A DNA stretch of 27,561 nt from a virus: positions 1-27,561 of IMG/VR virus record IMGVR_UViG_3300042889_000685; one strand, 5' to 3'. Position 1 is the stretch's first letter, and every line of letters begins with the position of its first letter. The notes under the pieces were generated by a model. That model saw only the letters and a list, made by a program, of their open reading frames with translations, was not told the origin of the DNA and did no database searches. Position numbers and translations under genes: made by a program. Below, in pieces: positions 6,206 to 14,980 of the stretch.

Positions 6206-8833
6206 ATGGATGAAGAACAATACAATCGTATAATGGAACAATTTTTCACACGTTTAGAACGTTTGACAAATCAACTTGGCCGCGGTGATACTAGTGCCGG
6301 CAGCAAAACAGGTACGGTTCCTCGCCAAGCCAAAATTGATACCAGTGGTAAAGAAGCAGAGAGATTGCAGCAACAGGCAAATGCTCGAGCCAAATTAGGT
6401 ATTAAAGCCAACAAAGAACAACTTGATGCACAAGATGAATTAACTGACAGCACTGATGACTTGGCTAAGAAGACCAAAAATCTTGGACGCGAGTGGGATA
6501 GTGGTACTAGTGCTCTAAAAAGATTTGGCAACGGCTTGCTAACTGGAACATCGGATCTAGGTGGAGCAATAAGCAATTTAGGCAGCGGGTTAGAATCAAG
6601 TAAAAATACTGTGCTAAAGTCTTTTAGCAAATTTGCCATTGGAGCCGGCTATGTTTTAGGAGGCATGCAAGAATTTGCTAAAAATGCAGCAGAGATGGGG
6701 ACATTTGCCGATCTAAATGCATTCAGTGCAGGCAGTGTAACTCAAATGAAAATTATGAGTGGATTAGGAAATAGTTTCATAAAAGTCATTGAAGGTAGCC
6801 AAGGTGGATTCAAAGCCTTTGGCAAAACCAGTGAAGAAGCAGTTAAAAATTTAAGTAATCTGTCACGTGGATTAAAATATGGTGCATTTCATTCAAATTG
6901 GTTTGGAATGACGCTATCATCAGACGTGGCAAAATCAATGAATATTGCTGCTAAAGCTGCAAATGGAATGGGATTAGCCGACGAAGATCGTGCAATGTTG
7001 TTGGGCCAATTGGCACAAAGTTCAAGTCTTGGTGCCAAAGACGAGCAAGATGCACAAGAGAGACTTGTTAAACAGTACGCTGATACGTTAACAAACACCC
7101 GAACATTAAGCAATGCATTTGGTACCAGTGCAAAAGAAGTTTTAGCTGCAATGGCAGCATTTAGAAAAACACAAGCTGGCGCAGTTGCAGGTTTAGAAGG
7201 CAATGTGGGCGCTGCCAATATTGCCGCAGTGATTAAACAATTAGGTTATGAAACTGACGAAACTAAAATTGCAAACCAGGCACTTGCTTTATCGCAAGGA
7301 CGCATGGAAGCTGCACAAGCTAATTTAAGTAATGTAAATGCTACGCCTGTATTACAAATGCTAAATGAGCAGATACAAAAAGGTACTGGGGGCGGTGCCA
7401 ACATGGAGAAACTAACTCAAAACTTAGTAGGTCAAAAAGACTTCATGAAGCAGCTTTATGAAGAACGTAAAAGTCAGCAGGGATTAAATGATGCGTATGC
7501 AGCACCAGCTGTTGCAATGGGCGTATTGGCTAAAAGAATTGAACAGACTGGAAAAATTATAGACAAGGAAACAACTGCTGGATCTGAAGCTGGTAATATT
7601 AAAGCAATGAATACCCTCACTGCTTCACTTGACTTTCTTCGTTGGGGTGTTGTAACACTTACTGCAACCCTGGTTGCATTAACTGGAATATTAGCACCAC
7701 TAGTAGGAGGTCTTGCATTAAGTAAAATTACGTCAATGTTTAAAGGAGGAGGTGCCGCTGCTGGCGGCATCACTGGCGCCCTTGGCGGATTATTTGGTAA
7801 AGATGGCAAAGGTTTTGCTGGTGGCATCACAGGTGCAATTGGCGGATTATTTGGTAAGGGTGGCGCAGTTGAAGCTGGCGGAACAGTTGCAACCACAGCA
7901 GCAAGTGCTGGCGGCGCGGCTGCTGGTGCTAAAAACTTAGGTGAAACAATGGCGTCAATGGGCTCTGGCGCCGGCAAAGGCATTAGTGAATTATTAATTG
8001 GTATTGGTACCGGAGTTGGCAAAGGAGCCGAAGCATTGCTACGTGGGTTAGCAGCAGGATTGCAAGCATTTGCTAATCCGCAAGTGGTAGCAGGTGCCGC
8101 TGGACTTGCTGCTTCTATTGCATTAATTGGAGCAGGCGCTGGTGTAGCATTATGGGCAGTGGGCAAAGGTTTAAAAGTATTCGGCGAAGGTTTAGCAGTT
8201 GTTGGCGCAGTAGATGGCGGCAACTTAATAAGCATTGGCGCTGGTCTAGGTGCAATTGGATTAGGATTGGCATCATTTAGTGCAGGCTCATTACTTGCAA
8301 CAAGCACTGGTGTCATTACTGGTATTGCAAGTTTATTTGGAGTCAAGAGTCCATTTGATCGTATCAAAGAGTTTGTGCCATTAGCAGATAAAATTAGTAT
8401 GGTCGGCCTTGGTATTAAAAACTTTGGCGCCGGCATCTTGGACATGAACACTGGTCTCAATGGATTTAATAAATCTGCACTGGTTGATTTACAAGGGCAA
8501 TTGGCAGAGTTTGCAATTGCAGGATCAAGTGATGCAATGCGACAAACTGCTGAGTATTTGACACAAATTGGCGGCGCCCTTGGCAATATCAGCAAGTTAG
8601 GTAGCACTACTTTACCAAATATTAGTAATTTGACAATTCCAACCGTGCCAACAAATATGGCCGCAAATCTACCAGCCAGCAATACACTGCCTACAAATAT
8701 ACTGAATAATACTGCGTTAACGCCCGATGTTATTGCACAAGTTCTTGTTTATCTGTCAAGTATTGAAACTGATTTACAAGCCATCAGGGGAAATACACGT
8801 AAGAGTGGATATTCTCCGGTGACTTTGGCATAA
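6206..8833 (+). CDS. Tape-measure-like large tail/baseplate protein
   Basis: 875 residues. The N-terminal 120 residues are polar and coiled-coil-like (EQYNRIMEQFFTRLERLTNQ). Residues 120-470 are helical and Ala/Gly/Ser-rich. A hydrophobic segment at about 477-510 is followed by a Gly-rich region with an internal duplication (GGITGALGGLFGK and GGITGAIGGLFGK, 20 residues apart), then two more membrane-like helices near 624-656 and 680-712. The C-terminus ends LQAIRGNTRK, an ending often seen in tape-measure proteins. This long helical build with hydrophobic segments fits a tail tape measure or hub protein threading the tail tube; T4 gp29 is the functional equivalent, but I see no direct gp29 similarity. 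Location between gp26 and the portal supports a structural role. The true identity is uncertain. Confidence 0.6.
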   Translation: MDEEQYNRIMEQFFTRLERLTNQLGRGDTSAGSKTGTVPRQAKIDTSGKEAERLQQQANARAKLGIKANKEQLDAQDELTDSTDDLAKKTKNLGREWDSGTSALKRFGNGLLTGTSDLGGAISNLGSGLESSKNTVLKSFSKFAIGAGYVLGGMQEFAKNAAEMGTFADLNAFSAGSVTQMKIMSGLGNSFIKVIEGSQGGFKAFGKTSEEAVKNLSNLSRGLKYGAFHSNWFGMTLSSDVAKSMNIAAKAANGMGLADEDRAMLLGQLAQSSSLGAKDEQDAQERLVKQYADTLTNTRTLSNAFGTSAKEVLAAMAAFRKTQAGAVAGLEGNVGAANIAAVIKQLGYETDETKIANQALALSQGRMEAAQANLSNVNATPVLQMLNEQIQKGTGGGANMEKLTQNLVGQKDFMKQLYEERKSQQGLNDAYAAPAVAMGVLAKRIEQTGKIIDKETTAGSEAGNIKAMNTLTASLDFLRWGVVTLTATLVALTGILAPLVGGLALSKITSMFKGGGAAAGGITGALGGLFGKDGKGFAGGITGAIGGLFGKGGAVEAGGTVATTAASAGGAAAGAKNLGETMASMGSGAGKGISELLIGIGTGVGKGAEALLRGLAAGLQAFANPQVVAGAAGLAASIALIGAGAGVALWAVGKGLKVFGEGLAVVGAVDGGNLISIGAGLGAIGLGLASFSAGSLLATSTGVITGIASLFGVKSPFDRIKEFVPLADKISMVGLGIKNFGAGILDMNTGLNGFNKSALVDLQGQLAEFAIAGSSDAMRQTAEYLTQIGGALGNISKLGSTTLPNISNLTIPTVPTNMAANLPASNTLPTNILNNTALTPDVIAQVLVYLSSIETDLQAIRGNTRKSGYSPVTLA
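7762..7860 (+). repeat. 60-nt internal duplication in the tape-measure-like gene
   Basis: Two diverged copies encode GGITGA(L/I)GGLFGK, starting 60 nt apart. The copies differ mainly at synonymous positions, suggesting an old duplication kept by selection for the Gly-rich hydrophobic protein segment. Confidence 0.6.
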
Positions 8834-8904
8834 CATGATGAGATAAGTAAAGCTATAACATCAACATGTACTAGATAGACATAGTAGAGAAATAGGATAA
8901 TTTT

Positions 8905-10587
8905 ATGGCTGGATGGAAAAAACATTTTAAAATTTGGGAACCAGAGAATGAACTGGGGAAATCCGGGCAAGGAGGCGGCGCCGCCTCCTCTTCCAAATTT
9001 GCGTCTTGGCTACAGGAAGTCTACACTGGCCAGCCAAACCGTACAGATCGTTATACTCAGTATGATCAGATGGATATTGATAGTGAAGTAAATGCAGCAT
9101 TAGATACTATCAGTGAATTTTGCACACAATCAGACTCTGAAACAAATTTACCGTTCCGTGTGATTTGGAAAAATGAACCAACCGAAAGCGAAAGTAAAAT
9201 TGTCAGTGAGTCATTGAAAAAGTGGACAGCAATTAACAAGATGGATCAGCGCATCTTCCGTATCTTCCGCAGTGCAATCAAGTATGGCGATCACTTTTTC
9301 CTGCGCGACCCGGAAACATTTGAATTGTATTGGGTGAATCCTACAGATGTAAAACGTGCCGTTATTAATGAAGCCGAAGGCCGCGCAATTGAGCAATATG
9401 TTATTTCAAACATTCACCCCAACTTAGCTTCGAAAGTCGCGACCCAACCAATTGATAATGTGCAAACATTACCTGGAGCAGCAGTAACAAACGCAGCTGG
9501 TCCTTATTCACAATCTAGCAATTATTCCAAACCAGGTAGTCAAGGCGGTGAAGTTGCAATTGATGCTAATGACGTAGTTCACATCAGTCTCAACGAAGGC
9601 TTGGATAGTTCTTGGCCGTTTGGAGCAAGTATTCTTGACAGTGTATTTAAAATTTACAAGCAAAAAGAAATGCTTGAAGATGCTGTTATTATCTATCGTG
9701 TACAACGTGCGCCAGAACGTCGAGTGTTCTACATTGACACAGGCAACTTGCCAGCACACCAAGCAATGGCATTCGTTGAGCGTGTAAAAAATGAAATTCA
9801 CCAACGTCGAATCCCAACTCGCAGTGGTGGTGGTTCGTCAGTTGATGCCAGCTATAACCCATTAAGCATCATGGAAGACTTCTTCTTTGCCCAGACAGCC
9901 GACGGTCGTGGCAGTAAAGTTGAAACATTACCTGGCGGCACAGGCTTAGGTGAAATTGACGACTTGAAGTTCTTTACTAATAAATTACTGCGCGGACTAC
10001 GTATTCCAAGTAGCTACTTGCCAACTGGCCCAGATGATAGTGCAGCTCAATTCTCAGACGGTCGCATTGGCACAGCATTAATTCAAGAATATCGTTTCAA
10101 TCGTTATTGCCGTAGACTGCAAGGCTTAGTTGCACCATATCTTGATAAAGAATTCAAAGTCTTTATGAAGCAACGTGGTATTAACATTGATAGTTCTGAT
10201 TTTGACATTGACTTTTTAGAGCCACAAAACTTTAACGACTATCGTGAAATTGAAGTTAACAATGCACGTTCAGCAGTGTTTACACAATTGAGTGAAATCC
10301 CATATATTAGTCATAGATTCAAATTGAAAAAGTTCCTTGGACTTAACGACGATGAAATTTTAGAAAACGAGCGTCTATGGAAAGAAGAAAATCAAGGTGC
10401 GGATGCAATGGCATCAGACACCGAAGAGTCACCAAGTTTTGCTGCAACTGGTCTCAAAGGGCCAGGCGAAAGCGATTTAGATTTAACAGCCGGCATGGGT
10501 GAATTTGAAACCGAAGCACCAGCTGCTCCAGGTGAAGAAGCAGCCGCACCGCTAGCAGCAGTACCCGGTGCTGCACCAGTAGCATAA
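8905..10587 (+). CDS. 20: Portal vertex protein gp20
   Basis: 560 residues, near T4 gp20 (about 524). The family core is clear: YDQMDIDSEVNAALDTISEF near residue 52, then FRVIWKNEPTESESKIV, the KYGDHFFLRDP segment, WVNPTDVKRAV, DVVHISLNEGLDSSWPFGAS, the long helix KIYKQKEMLEDAVIIYRVQR followed by APERRVFYIDTGNLP, DFFFAQTADGRGSKVETLPG with GTGLGEIDDL, and LRIPSSYL. The C-terminal 50 residues are low-complexity Ala/Pro/Glu. Twelve copies form the ring through which DNA enters and leaves the head and on which the prohead initiates. It is the first gene of the head cassette. Confidence 0.96.
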   Translation: MAGWKKHFKIWEPENELGKSGQGGGAASSSKFASWLQEVYTGQPNRTDRYTQYDQMDIDSEVNAALDTISEFCTQSDSETNLPFRVIWKNEPTESESKIVSESLKKWTAINKMDQRIFRIFRSAIKYGDHFFLRDPETFELYWVNPTDVKRAVINEAEGRAIEQYVISNIHPNLASKVATQPIDNVQTLPGAAVTNAAGPYSQSSNYSKPGSQGGEVAIDANDVVHISLNEGLDSSWPFGASILDSVFKIYKQKEMLEDAVIIYRVQRAPERRVFYIDTGNLPAHQAMAFVERVKNEIHQRRIPTRSGGGSSVDASYNPLSIMEDFFFAQTADGRGSKVETLPGGTGLGEIDDLKFFTNKLLRGLRIPSSYLPTGPDDSAAQFSDGRIGTALIQEYRFNRYCRRLQGLVAPYLDKEFKVFMKQRGINIDSSDFDIDFLEPQNFNDYREIEVNNARSAVFTQLSEIPYISHRFKLKKFLGLNDDEILENERLWKEENQGADAMASDTEESPSFAATGLKGPGESDLDLTAGMGEFETEAPAAPGEEAAAPLAAVPGAAPVA

Positions 10588-10612
10588 AGCATATTGATTG
10601 ATAAGTAAGAGT

Positions 10613-10819
10613 ATGAGATTTAATGACCTTACTGAAATCAAAGATGAGATCGAAGAAGAAATCGATCCCGATGTTGCTTTTTATAGCGACACCAGACGTA
10701 AACGTTTAACGCTTGAACACGTTAATCGTTTACGTAAGCTACGTGATTTGAGAAAGTACGAAACTGCTAAACGGTTAGACTTAGTTCAAAAAATGTACGC
10801 CAGACCTGCTCCGGTCTAA
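10613..10819 (+). CDS. Small conserved protein between portal and prohead core
   Basis: 68 residues: an acidic start (MRFNDLTEIKDEIEEEIDPD) followed by a basic helical half (RRKRLTLEHVNRLRKLRDLR, KYETAKRLDLVQKMY). A protein of this size and charge pattern at this place is typical of T4-like phages of aquatic bacteria; a role in head assembly is inferred from position only. I chose ATG 10613, preceded by TAAGTAAGAG, over an upstream TTG at 10598 that has no ribosome-binding site. The last codons overlap a 5-bp hairpin (AGACC/GGTCT). Confidence 0.65.
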   Translation: MRFNDLTEIKDEIEEEIDPDVAFYSDTRRKRLTLEHVNRLRKLRDLRKYETAKRLDLVQKMYARPAPV

Positions 10820-10849
10820 TACTAAATCATATTTCTCTGTAAATTTGTC

Positions 10850-10867
10850 AAAAAACTAATGTTTTTT
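10850..10867. terminator. AT-only hairpin with T-run, weak terminator candidate
   Basis: AAAAAAC, loop TAAT, GTTTTTT. The stem is 7 bp and symmetric but contains a single G-C pair, so it could be a weak bidirectional terminator or attenuator between the small gene and the acidic core gene. Confidence 0.3.
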
Positions 10868-10939
10868 CGCCATATCTGCACGATTCTCCTACGTCAATAG
10901 TAAGTAGTTATTGGTACAGCATACTTTACTATGCCTGCC

Positions 10940-10953
10940 CCTTAGCTAAGGAG
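10940..10953 (+). promoter_or_regulatory. Palindrome overlapping the ribosome-binding site of the core gene
   Basis: CCTTAGCTAAGG is a perfect 12-bp palindrome; its right arm continues into the Shine-Dalgarno AAGGAG (10948-10953), 8 nt before the ATG at 10962. In RNA a CCTT/AAGG stem with an AGCT loop could cover the ribosome-binding site, giving translational control of this scaffold gene. Confidence 0.35.
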
Positions 10954-10961
10954 AAACACTA

Positions 10962-11657
10962 ATGACTAAAACGATTTTAGAACAAGCACTGGACCATCTT
11001 TTAAATAAAGAAGATGACAAAGCCTCTGCATTGTTGCATGATTATTATGTTGATATTGGCCGTAAAGTCTATGAAGATATTATGACCGACGACATTAACT
11101 TCGAAGACGAAGACGAACTTGGAACTGCAATTGACGAAGTTGATGCAGATTTAACAGAAGAAGGCGAAGACGAATTTGCTCCAGAAATGGGCGATGACGA
11201 AGCCACTGCTGACTTAGGTGACGACATGGGCGCCGACGAAGCAATGCCAGTTGATGCAGATTCAGCTGATGTTGCAGATGCTATGATGGATGTTGAATCC
11301 GCATTAGCCAAGTTAAAAGCAGAATTTGAAGAAATGGTTTCTGGTGCCAGCGAAGAAATGGGCGCAGAAGAAGAAATGGGCGACATGGGAGCTGAAGAAA
11401 TGCCAGAAAGCATTGAAGAATCTGCTGAATTAACAGCAGTTTCAAAGCCAGACAACAGCGACAAAGCTGATGTTAAAGCCAGCCCAGTAGCAAAACGCAA
11501 TCCAATGATGGCTCGCCCAGCGACCAACTTTGCAGGCGGCGCTGCCCAAGGCGTAGTAAGCGGTACAACACCAGCTAAAGCCCCATCTGCACAAGATATG
11601 GGTGGAACTACTAAGCCAGCAATGTCAAAAGTTGCTAAACCCTCAGCTAGAGGTTAA
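10962..11657 (+). CDS. Acidic prohead core protein, gp67/gp68-like position
   Basis: 231 residues. The N-terminus TILEQALDHLLNKEDDKASA is helical and resembles small T4-like core proteins; residues 45-150 are extremely acidic with repeats of MGAEEEMGDMGAEEM type; the C-terminal 70 residues are basic and Pro/Ala-rich (SPVAKRNPMMARPATNFAGG). Acidic, low-complexity proteins encoded between the portal and the protease form the inner prohead core in T4 (gp67, gp68) and are later degraded by gp21. Length is well above T4 gp67, so orthology is uncertain. The strong AAGGAG lies in a palindrome. Confidence 0.6.
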   Translation: MTKTILEQALDHLLNKEDDKASALLHDYYVDIGRKVYEDIMTDDINFEDEDELGTAIDEVDADLTEEGEDEFAPEMGDDEATADLGDDMGADEAMPVDADSADVADAMMDVESALAKLKAEFEEMVSGASEEMGAEEEMGDMGAEEMPESIEESAELTAVSKPDNSDKADVKASPVAKRNPMMARPATNFAGGAAQGVVSGTTPAKAPSAQDMGGTTKPAMSKVAKPSARG

Positions 11658-11662
11658 ACATC

Positions 11663-12295
11663 ATGAACCTTCAGCCACTACGTGAAAATTTAAGTTTCGA
11701 TCAAGCCAAAATGGTCGTTGAAACCAAAGAGTCAGCCAGTGGCGGTAAGGATCTCTACATGAAAGGGATTTTCATCCAAGGCGGTAAAGAAAACCATAAC
11801 GGTCGTACTTACGGTGTCAATGAAATTTCTCGTGCTGTAGAGAGCATTCGTACACGATTAGATAGTGGTTTCTCAGTGTTGGGCGAAGCTGACCATCCAG
11901 ATGATCTTCAAGTAAACATTGACCGAGTAAGTCATATGATTACTGAGATGTGGATGGAAGGCGAAAACGGTTATGGTAAGTTAAAACTTATCCCAACTCC
12001 AATGGGAAATATTATTAAAACATTACTTGAAAGTGGTGTTAAGTTAGGTGTTAGCAGCCGCGGTAGCGGTAATGTTACAGAATCAGGCGCTGTTAGCGAT
12101 TTTGAGATTGTAACAGTTGACGTTGTAGCACAACCTAGTGCTCCAGATGCCTACCCAACAGCAATTTATGAACGAGTAATGGGCAGTCGTAGACGTGCCG
12201 CTCTTATGGATGTGGCCTTTGCGGCGACCTACGATAGGTCCGCACAAAAGCATCTCGAATCCGAGATGCGTAGATTCATTCAGAATCTAAAATAA
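11663..12295 (+). CDS. 21: Prohead core protease gp21
   Basis: 210 residues, matching T4 gp21 (about 212). The serine protease core of the herpesvirus-assemblin-like fold is visible: GIFIQGGKENHNGRTYG, then VLGEADHPDD with catalytic His78, and LGVSSRGSG with the catalytic Ser (131/132), then FEIVTVDVVAQPSAPDA. It cleaves scaffold and capsid proteins during prohead maturation, usually after a Glu in an (L/I)-x-E site. The ATG is 5 bp after the core gene, with GAGG as the ribosome-binding site inside its last codons. Confidence 0.95.
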   Translation: MNLQPLRENLSFDQAKMVVETKESASGGKDLYMKGIFIQGGKENHNGRTYGVNEISRAVESIRTRLDSGFSVLGEADHPDDLQVNIDRVSHMITEMWMEGENGYGKLKLIPTPMGNIIKTLLESGVKLGVSSRGSGNVTESGAVSDFEIVTVDVVAQPSAPDAYPTAIYERVMGSRRRAALMDVAFAATYDRSAQKHLESEMRRFIQNLK

Positions 12296-12312
12296 GTCTG
12301 AGGAAAAATACA

Positions 12313-13419
12313 ATGACACAATTTACAGAAATGTTAGGTTCAGTGGTTTTATCCGAAGAGGTGCGCGATAATATCAACACCGCTTGGGACAAACACTTAG
12401 CCGAAAGTCGTGAAGCAGTGACCGCTGAACTCCGTGAAGAGTTTGCTGGTCGTTATGATCATGATAAAAGCCAATTAATTGAAGCAATGGACAAGTTAAT
12501 GCAAGATACAATCTCTGCAGGCGCTGCCGATTTAAAAACTTTACGCGAAGAAGCAACAGCTCAACGTGTAAAGTATGCTGCTAAAATTAAAGAAGATGCT
12601 CAATTACTACAAAAATTAGTATTAGAGACATTATCAAAAGAAATTAGCGAACTACGTGATGATCGTACAGCTTCTAAAGCTGCTATTGGTCAACTTGAAG
12701 AATTTGCCTTGCGCAAGTTAACAGGTGAATTAAGCGAGTTACACGAAGATCATAAAGCCCTAGTAAACGCTCGCGTTAAACTAGTTGCTGAAGGTCGTAA
12801 AGCAATCATAGAAACTAAAGCTACTTTCATCAAGAAAGCCAGTGAAAAGGTTAATAGATTAGTTGCTGAATCTTTCAAGAAAGAAGTAACTCAGCTTAAA
12901 GAAGATATTCGTACTGCTAAAGAAAATAACTTTGGTCGTAAGATTATGGAAGCGTTTGCAACAGAATTTATGGCAAGCAAGTTTGCTGATGGCACAGCCG
13001 TTAGCGCATTGAACCGTAAAATTTCTGATATGCAATCAAAACTAACAGAGGCTCAGCAAGCAATTGCACAAAAAGAAACAGTTATTACCGAGTCGCTTCG
13101 TCGTCAGCGCATTGCGGAAGATCAAGCACAGCGAGTTCGCGTAATGCAAGATTTATGCTCACCTTTGTCGAAAGACAAGCGTGGCATTATGGAAGAGTTA
13201 CTTGAAAGCACAGATACGTCTAAGCTAAAAGATCAATTCCAGAAGTTCTTGCCATCTGTCCTTAACGAAGAAGTTCGTCGTGAGAAGAAAACACTTGTTG
13301 AAGGACAACAATCGCAGAAGACTGTGATTACAGGTAACAAAACAGCGCAAGCCGTTGAAGTTGCTCCAGCCGAAGCTGACGAAACTATTCGTCAACTACG
13401 AAAACTCGCTGGTATTTAA
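12313..13419 (+). CDS. 22: Major prohead scaffold protein gp22
   Basis: 368 residues, longer than T4 gp22 (about 269), nearly all helical and highly charged, with long coiled-coil stretches (for example LRDDRTASKAAIGQLEEFAL and ISDMQSKLTEAQQAIAQKET). The C-terminus ends in a charged helix closing with IRQLRKLAGI, as scaffold proteins of the group do. It lies between protease and capsid genes, the invariant T4-like position. It forms the internal scaffold around which gp23 polymerises and is then digested by gp21. The extra length is in the central coiled coil. Confidence 0.9.
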   Translation: MTQFTEMLGSVVLSEEVRDNINTAWDKHLAESREAVTAELREEFAGRYDHDKSQLIEAMDKLMQDTISAGAADLKTLREEATAQRVKYAAKIKEDAQLLQKLVLETLSKEISELRDDRTASKAAIGQLEEFALRKLTGELSELHEDHKALVNARVKLVAEGRKAIIETKATFIKKASEKVNRLVAESFKKEVTQLKEDIRTAKENNFGRKIMEAFATEFMASKFADGTAVSALNRKISDMQSKLTEAQQAIAQKETVITESLRRQRIAEDQAQRVRVMQDLCSPLSKDKRGIMEELLESTDTSKLKDQFQKFLPSVLNEEVRREKKTLVEGQQSQKTVITGNKTAQAVEVAPAEADETIRQLRKLAGI

Positions 13420-13442
13420 GAATTAATTAAGGAGACATTAAT

Positions 13443-14645
13443 ATGTCACAAGCTCTATTTGAAGCTAAAAATTGGTCTGCTACTAAGTCAGCCCTTACTG
13501 AAGGCCTAACTGGTCAACGTAAAACAACAATGGAAGTATGTTTAGAGAATACTAAAAAGTATTTGACAGAAACAGCTACTGCCGGCGGTACAGCAAGCGG
13601 TAACATCAGCGTTCTTAATAAGGTTATTTTACCTGTTATCCGTCGCGTTATGCCTACTACAATCGCTAACGAATTAGTTGGTGTACAGCCTATGCAAGGC
13701 CCAGTTTCGCAGATCCACACATTACGTGTACGTTATGCTGAAGCTGCTGATGCACAGACTGGTTATGCTGCTGGTAACATCGGCAAAGCAGTTACTGCTA
13801 ACGACGAAGCTCTAAGCCCATTCTCAATTGCTAGCCAGTACTCCGGTTCTGCTGCTGGTAAGGGTTCTTCTACAGGTACTTTAGAAGGTACTGGCGGTAA
13901 GAAAATGAACATCCAGATCTTGAAAGAGACTGTTGAAGCTAAATCACGTAAGTTAAGCGCACGTTGGACATTTGAAGCTGCTCAAGACGCACAAGCCATT
14001 CACGGTGTTGACGTTGAAGCAGAAATCATGGCTGCTCTTGCACAAGAAATTACAGCTGAAATCGACCAAGAAGTTATCGGTTCCCTAATCGGTCTTGCTG
14101 GTACTGCTTATGCTACATACGACCAGTCTGGCGTATCTGGCCAAGCTGTATTCGTTGGTGACCAACACGCTGCTCTTGCAGTATTGGTAAACCGTGCTGC
14201 TAACGATATTGCTGCTCGCACACGTCGTGGCGCTGGTAATTACATCGTTGTTAGCCCAACAGCATTGACAATTCTACAATCTGCTACTACAAGCGCATTT
14301 GCTCGTACTACAGAAGGTACATTCGAAGCTCCAACAAACACCAAGTTCGTTGGTACATTGAACAGTTCAGTTCGCGTTTATGTTAACCATTACGCTGGTG
14401 ATGATACTCCAGTTCTAATCGGTTACAAAGGTGCTAACGAGATGGACGCTCCTGCATTCTATTGCCCATACATTCCTTTGATGAGCAGTGGTGTTGTTCT
14501 TGATCCAAATACATTCGAGCCAACAGTGTCATTCATGACACGTTACGGTTATGTTGAGTTATCAAACAGCGCATCTTCTTTAGGTAACGCTGCTGACTAC
14601 GTTAACACAATCGCAATCGATAGTACTACATTAAGCTTCATCTAA
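13443..14645 (+). CDS. 23: Major capsid protein gp23
   Basis: 400 residues, HK97 fold, shorter than T4 gp23 (521). Diagnostic segments: LPVIRRVMPTTIANELVGVQ followed by PM, SQIHTLRVRYAEA, the E-loop-like Gly/Ser-rich insertion at 120-145, KSRKLSARWTFEAAQDAQAI, HGVDVEAEIMAALAQEITAE, and a C-terminal MTRYGYVELSNSA. The probable gp21 cleavage site is L-T-E43 before TATAGG, by analogy with IPE/AEIGG in T4, leaving a 43-residue propeptide. A strong AAGGAG (13429-13434) precedes the ATG, fitting high expression; codon choice is regular. A rho-independent terminator follows at 14676-14699. Confidence 0.97.
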   Translation: MSQALFEAKNWSATKSALTEGLTGQRKTTMEVCLENTKKYLTETATAGGTASGNISVLNKVILPVIRRVMPTTIANELVGVQPMQGPVSQIHTLRVRYAEAADAQTGYAAGNIGKAVTANDEALSPFSIASQYSGSAAGKGSSTGTLEGTGGKKMNIQILKETVEAKSRKLSARWTFEAAQDAQAIHGVDVEAEIMAALAQEITAEIDQEVIGSLIGLAGTAYATYDQSGVSGQAVFVGDQHAALAVLVNRAANDIAARTRRGAGNYIVVSPTALTILQSATTSAFARTTEGTFEAPTNTKFVGTLNSSVRVYVNHYAGDDTPVLIGYKGANEMDAPAFYCPYIPLMSSGVVLDPNTFEPTVSFMTRYGYVELSNSASSLGNAADYVNTIAIDSTTLSFI

Positions 14646-14675
14646 TCTAAAAAGATTAGTTAAGTTTGACTAAGA

Positions 14676-14699
14676 AAAGGGCAGGCAACTGCCCTTTTC
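14676..14699 (+). terminator. Rho-independent terminator after gp23
   Basis: AAAAGGGCAG, GCAA tetraloop, CTGCCCTTTT: a perfect 10-bp stem ending in a T-run. It is preceded by a second 7-bp hairpin (CTAATCT/AGATTAG, 14642-14659) covering the gp23 stop codon. Together they should end the head transcript and stabilise the capsid mRNA 3' end. Confidence 0.9.
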
Positions 14700-14716
14700 C
14701 ATTGGGTAAGTATAGT

Positions 14717-14947
14717 ATGTTTACAAGTATGCAAATTAGATTAGAACGCGCTGGTCACTGCCAAAAGTGTGAATACTATCGCCGAGCAACTAAGCAATGT
14801 ACACAGTGTGGTTGCTTGGTTAATTTAAAAGTAACAATAGCAAATTCTACTTGCCCAGTGGGAAAATGGAAAGAAGCCGACCCCGGTGATGATCTGATAG
14901 CCGAAGTTTCTAATAAGATACGAAATTTCCTACACCTAAAAAAATGA
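14717..14947 (+). CDS. Small zinc-ribbon protein (DUF6171-like)
   Basis: 76 residues from the ATG at 14717. Cysteine pattern: HCQKCEYY, then KQCTQCGCLVNLK, then STCPVGKW, that is C-x2-C ... C-x2-C-G-C ... C-P-x-G-K-W, the signature of a small treble-clef/zinc-ribbon family found next to gp23 in many T4-like phages of aquatic bacteria. Function is unknown. An in-frame TTG at 14666 would put the start inside the gp23 terminator, so I reject it. The ribosome-binding site is weak, and translation probably depends on read-through of the terminator or an unseen promoter. Confidence 0.7.
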   Translation: MFTSMQIRLERAGHCQKCEYYRRATKQCTQCGCLVNLKVTIANSTCPVGKWKEADPGDDLIAEVSNKIRNFLHLKK

Positions 14948-14953
14948 GCCTCT

Positions 14954-14961
14954 GGTAAATA
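14954..14961 (+). promoter_or_regulatory. Late-promoter-like box GGTAAATA for the holin gene
   Basis: The octamer is identical to those at 6129 and 22143 and lies 19 nt before the holin ATG, leaving just room for a start site and the GAGGAG ribosome-binding site. Confidence 0.4.
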
Positions 14962-14980
14962 CATTCAGAGGAGACTGATA

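Noticed and set aside
7474-8682. 402-residue minus-strand open frame opposite the tape-measure-like gene
   Set aside because: Pro/Ala-rich shadow of a Gly/Ala-rich sense protein with no domain and no ribosome-binding site.
14666-14716. TTG start extending the zinc-ribbon protein by 17 residues
   Set aside because: It would place the start and first codons inside the gp23 terminator stem.
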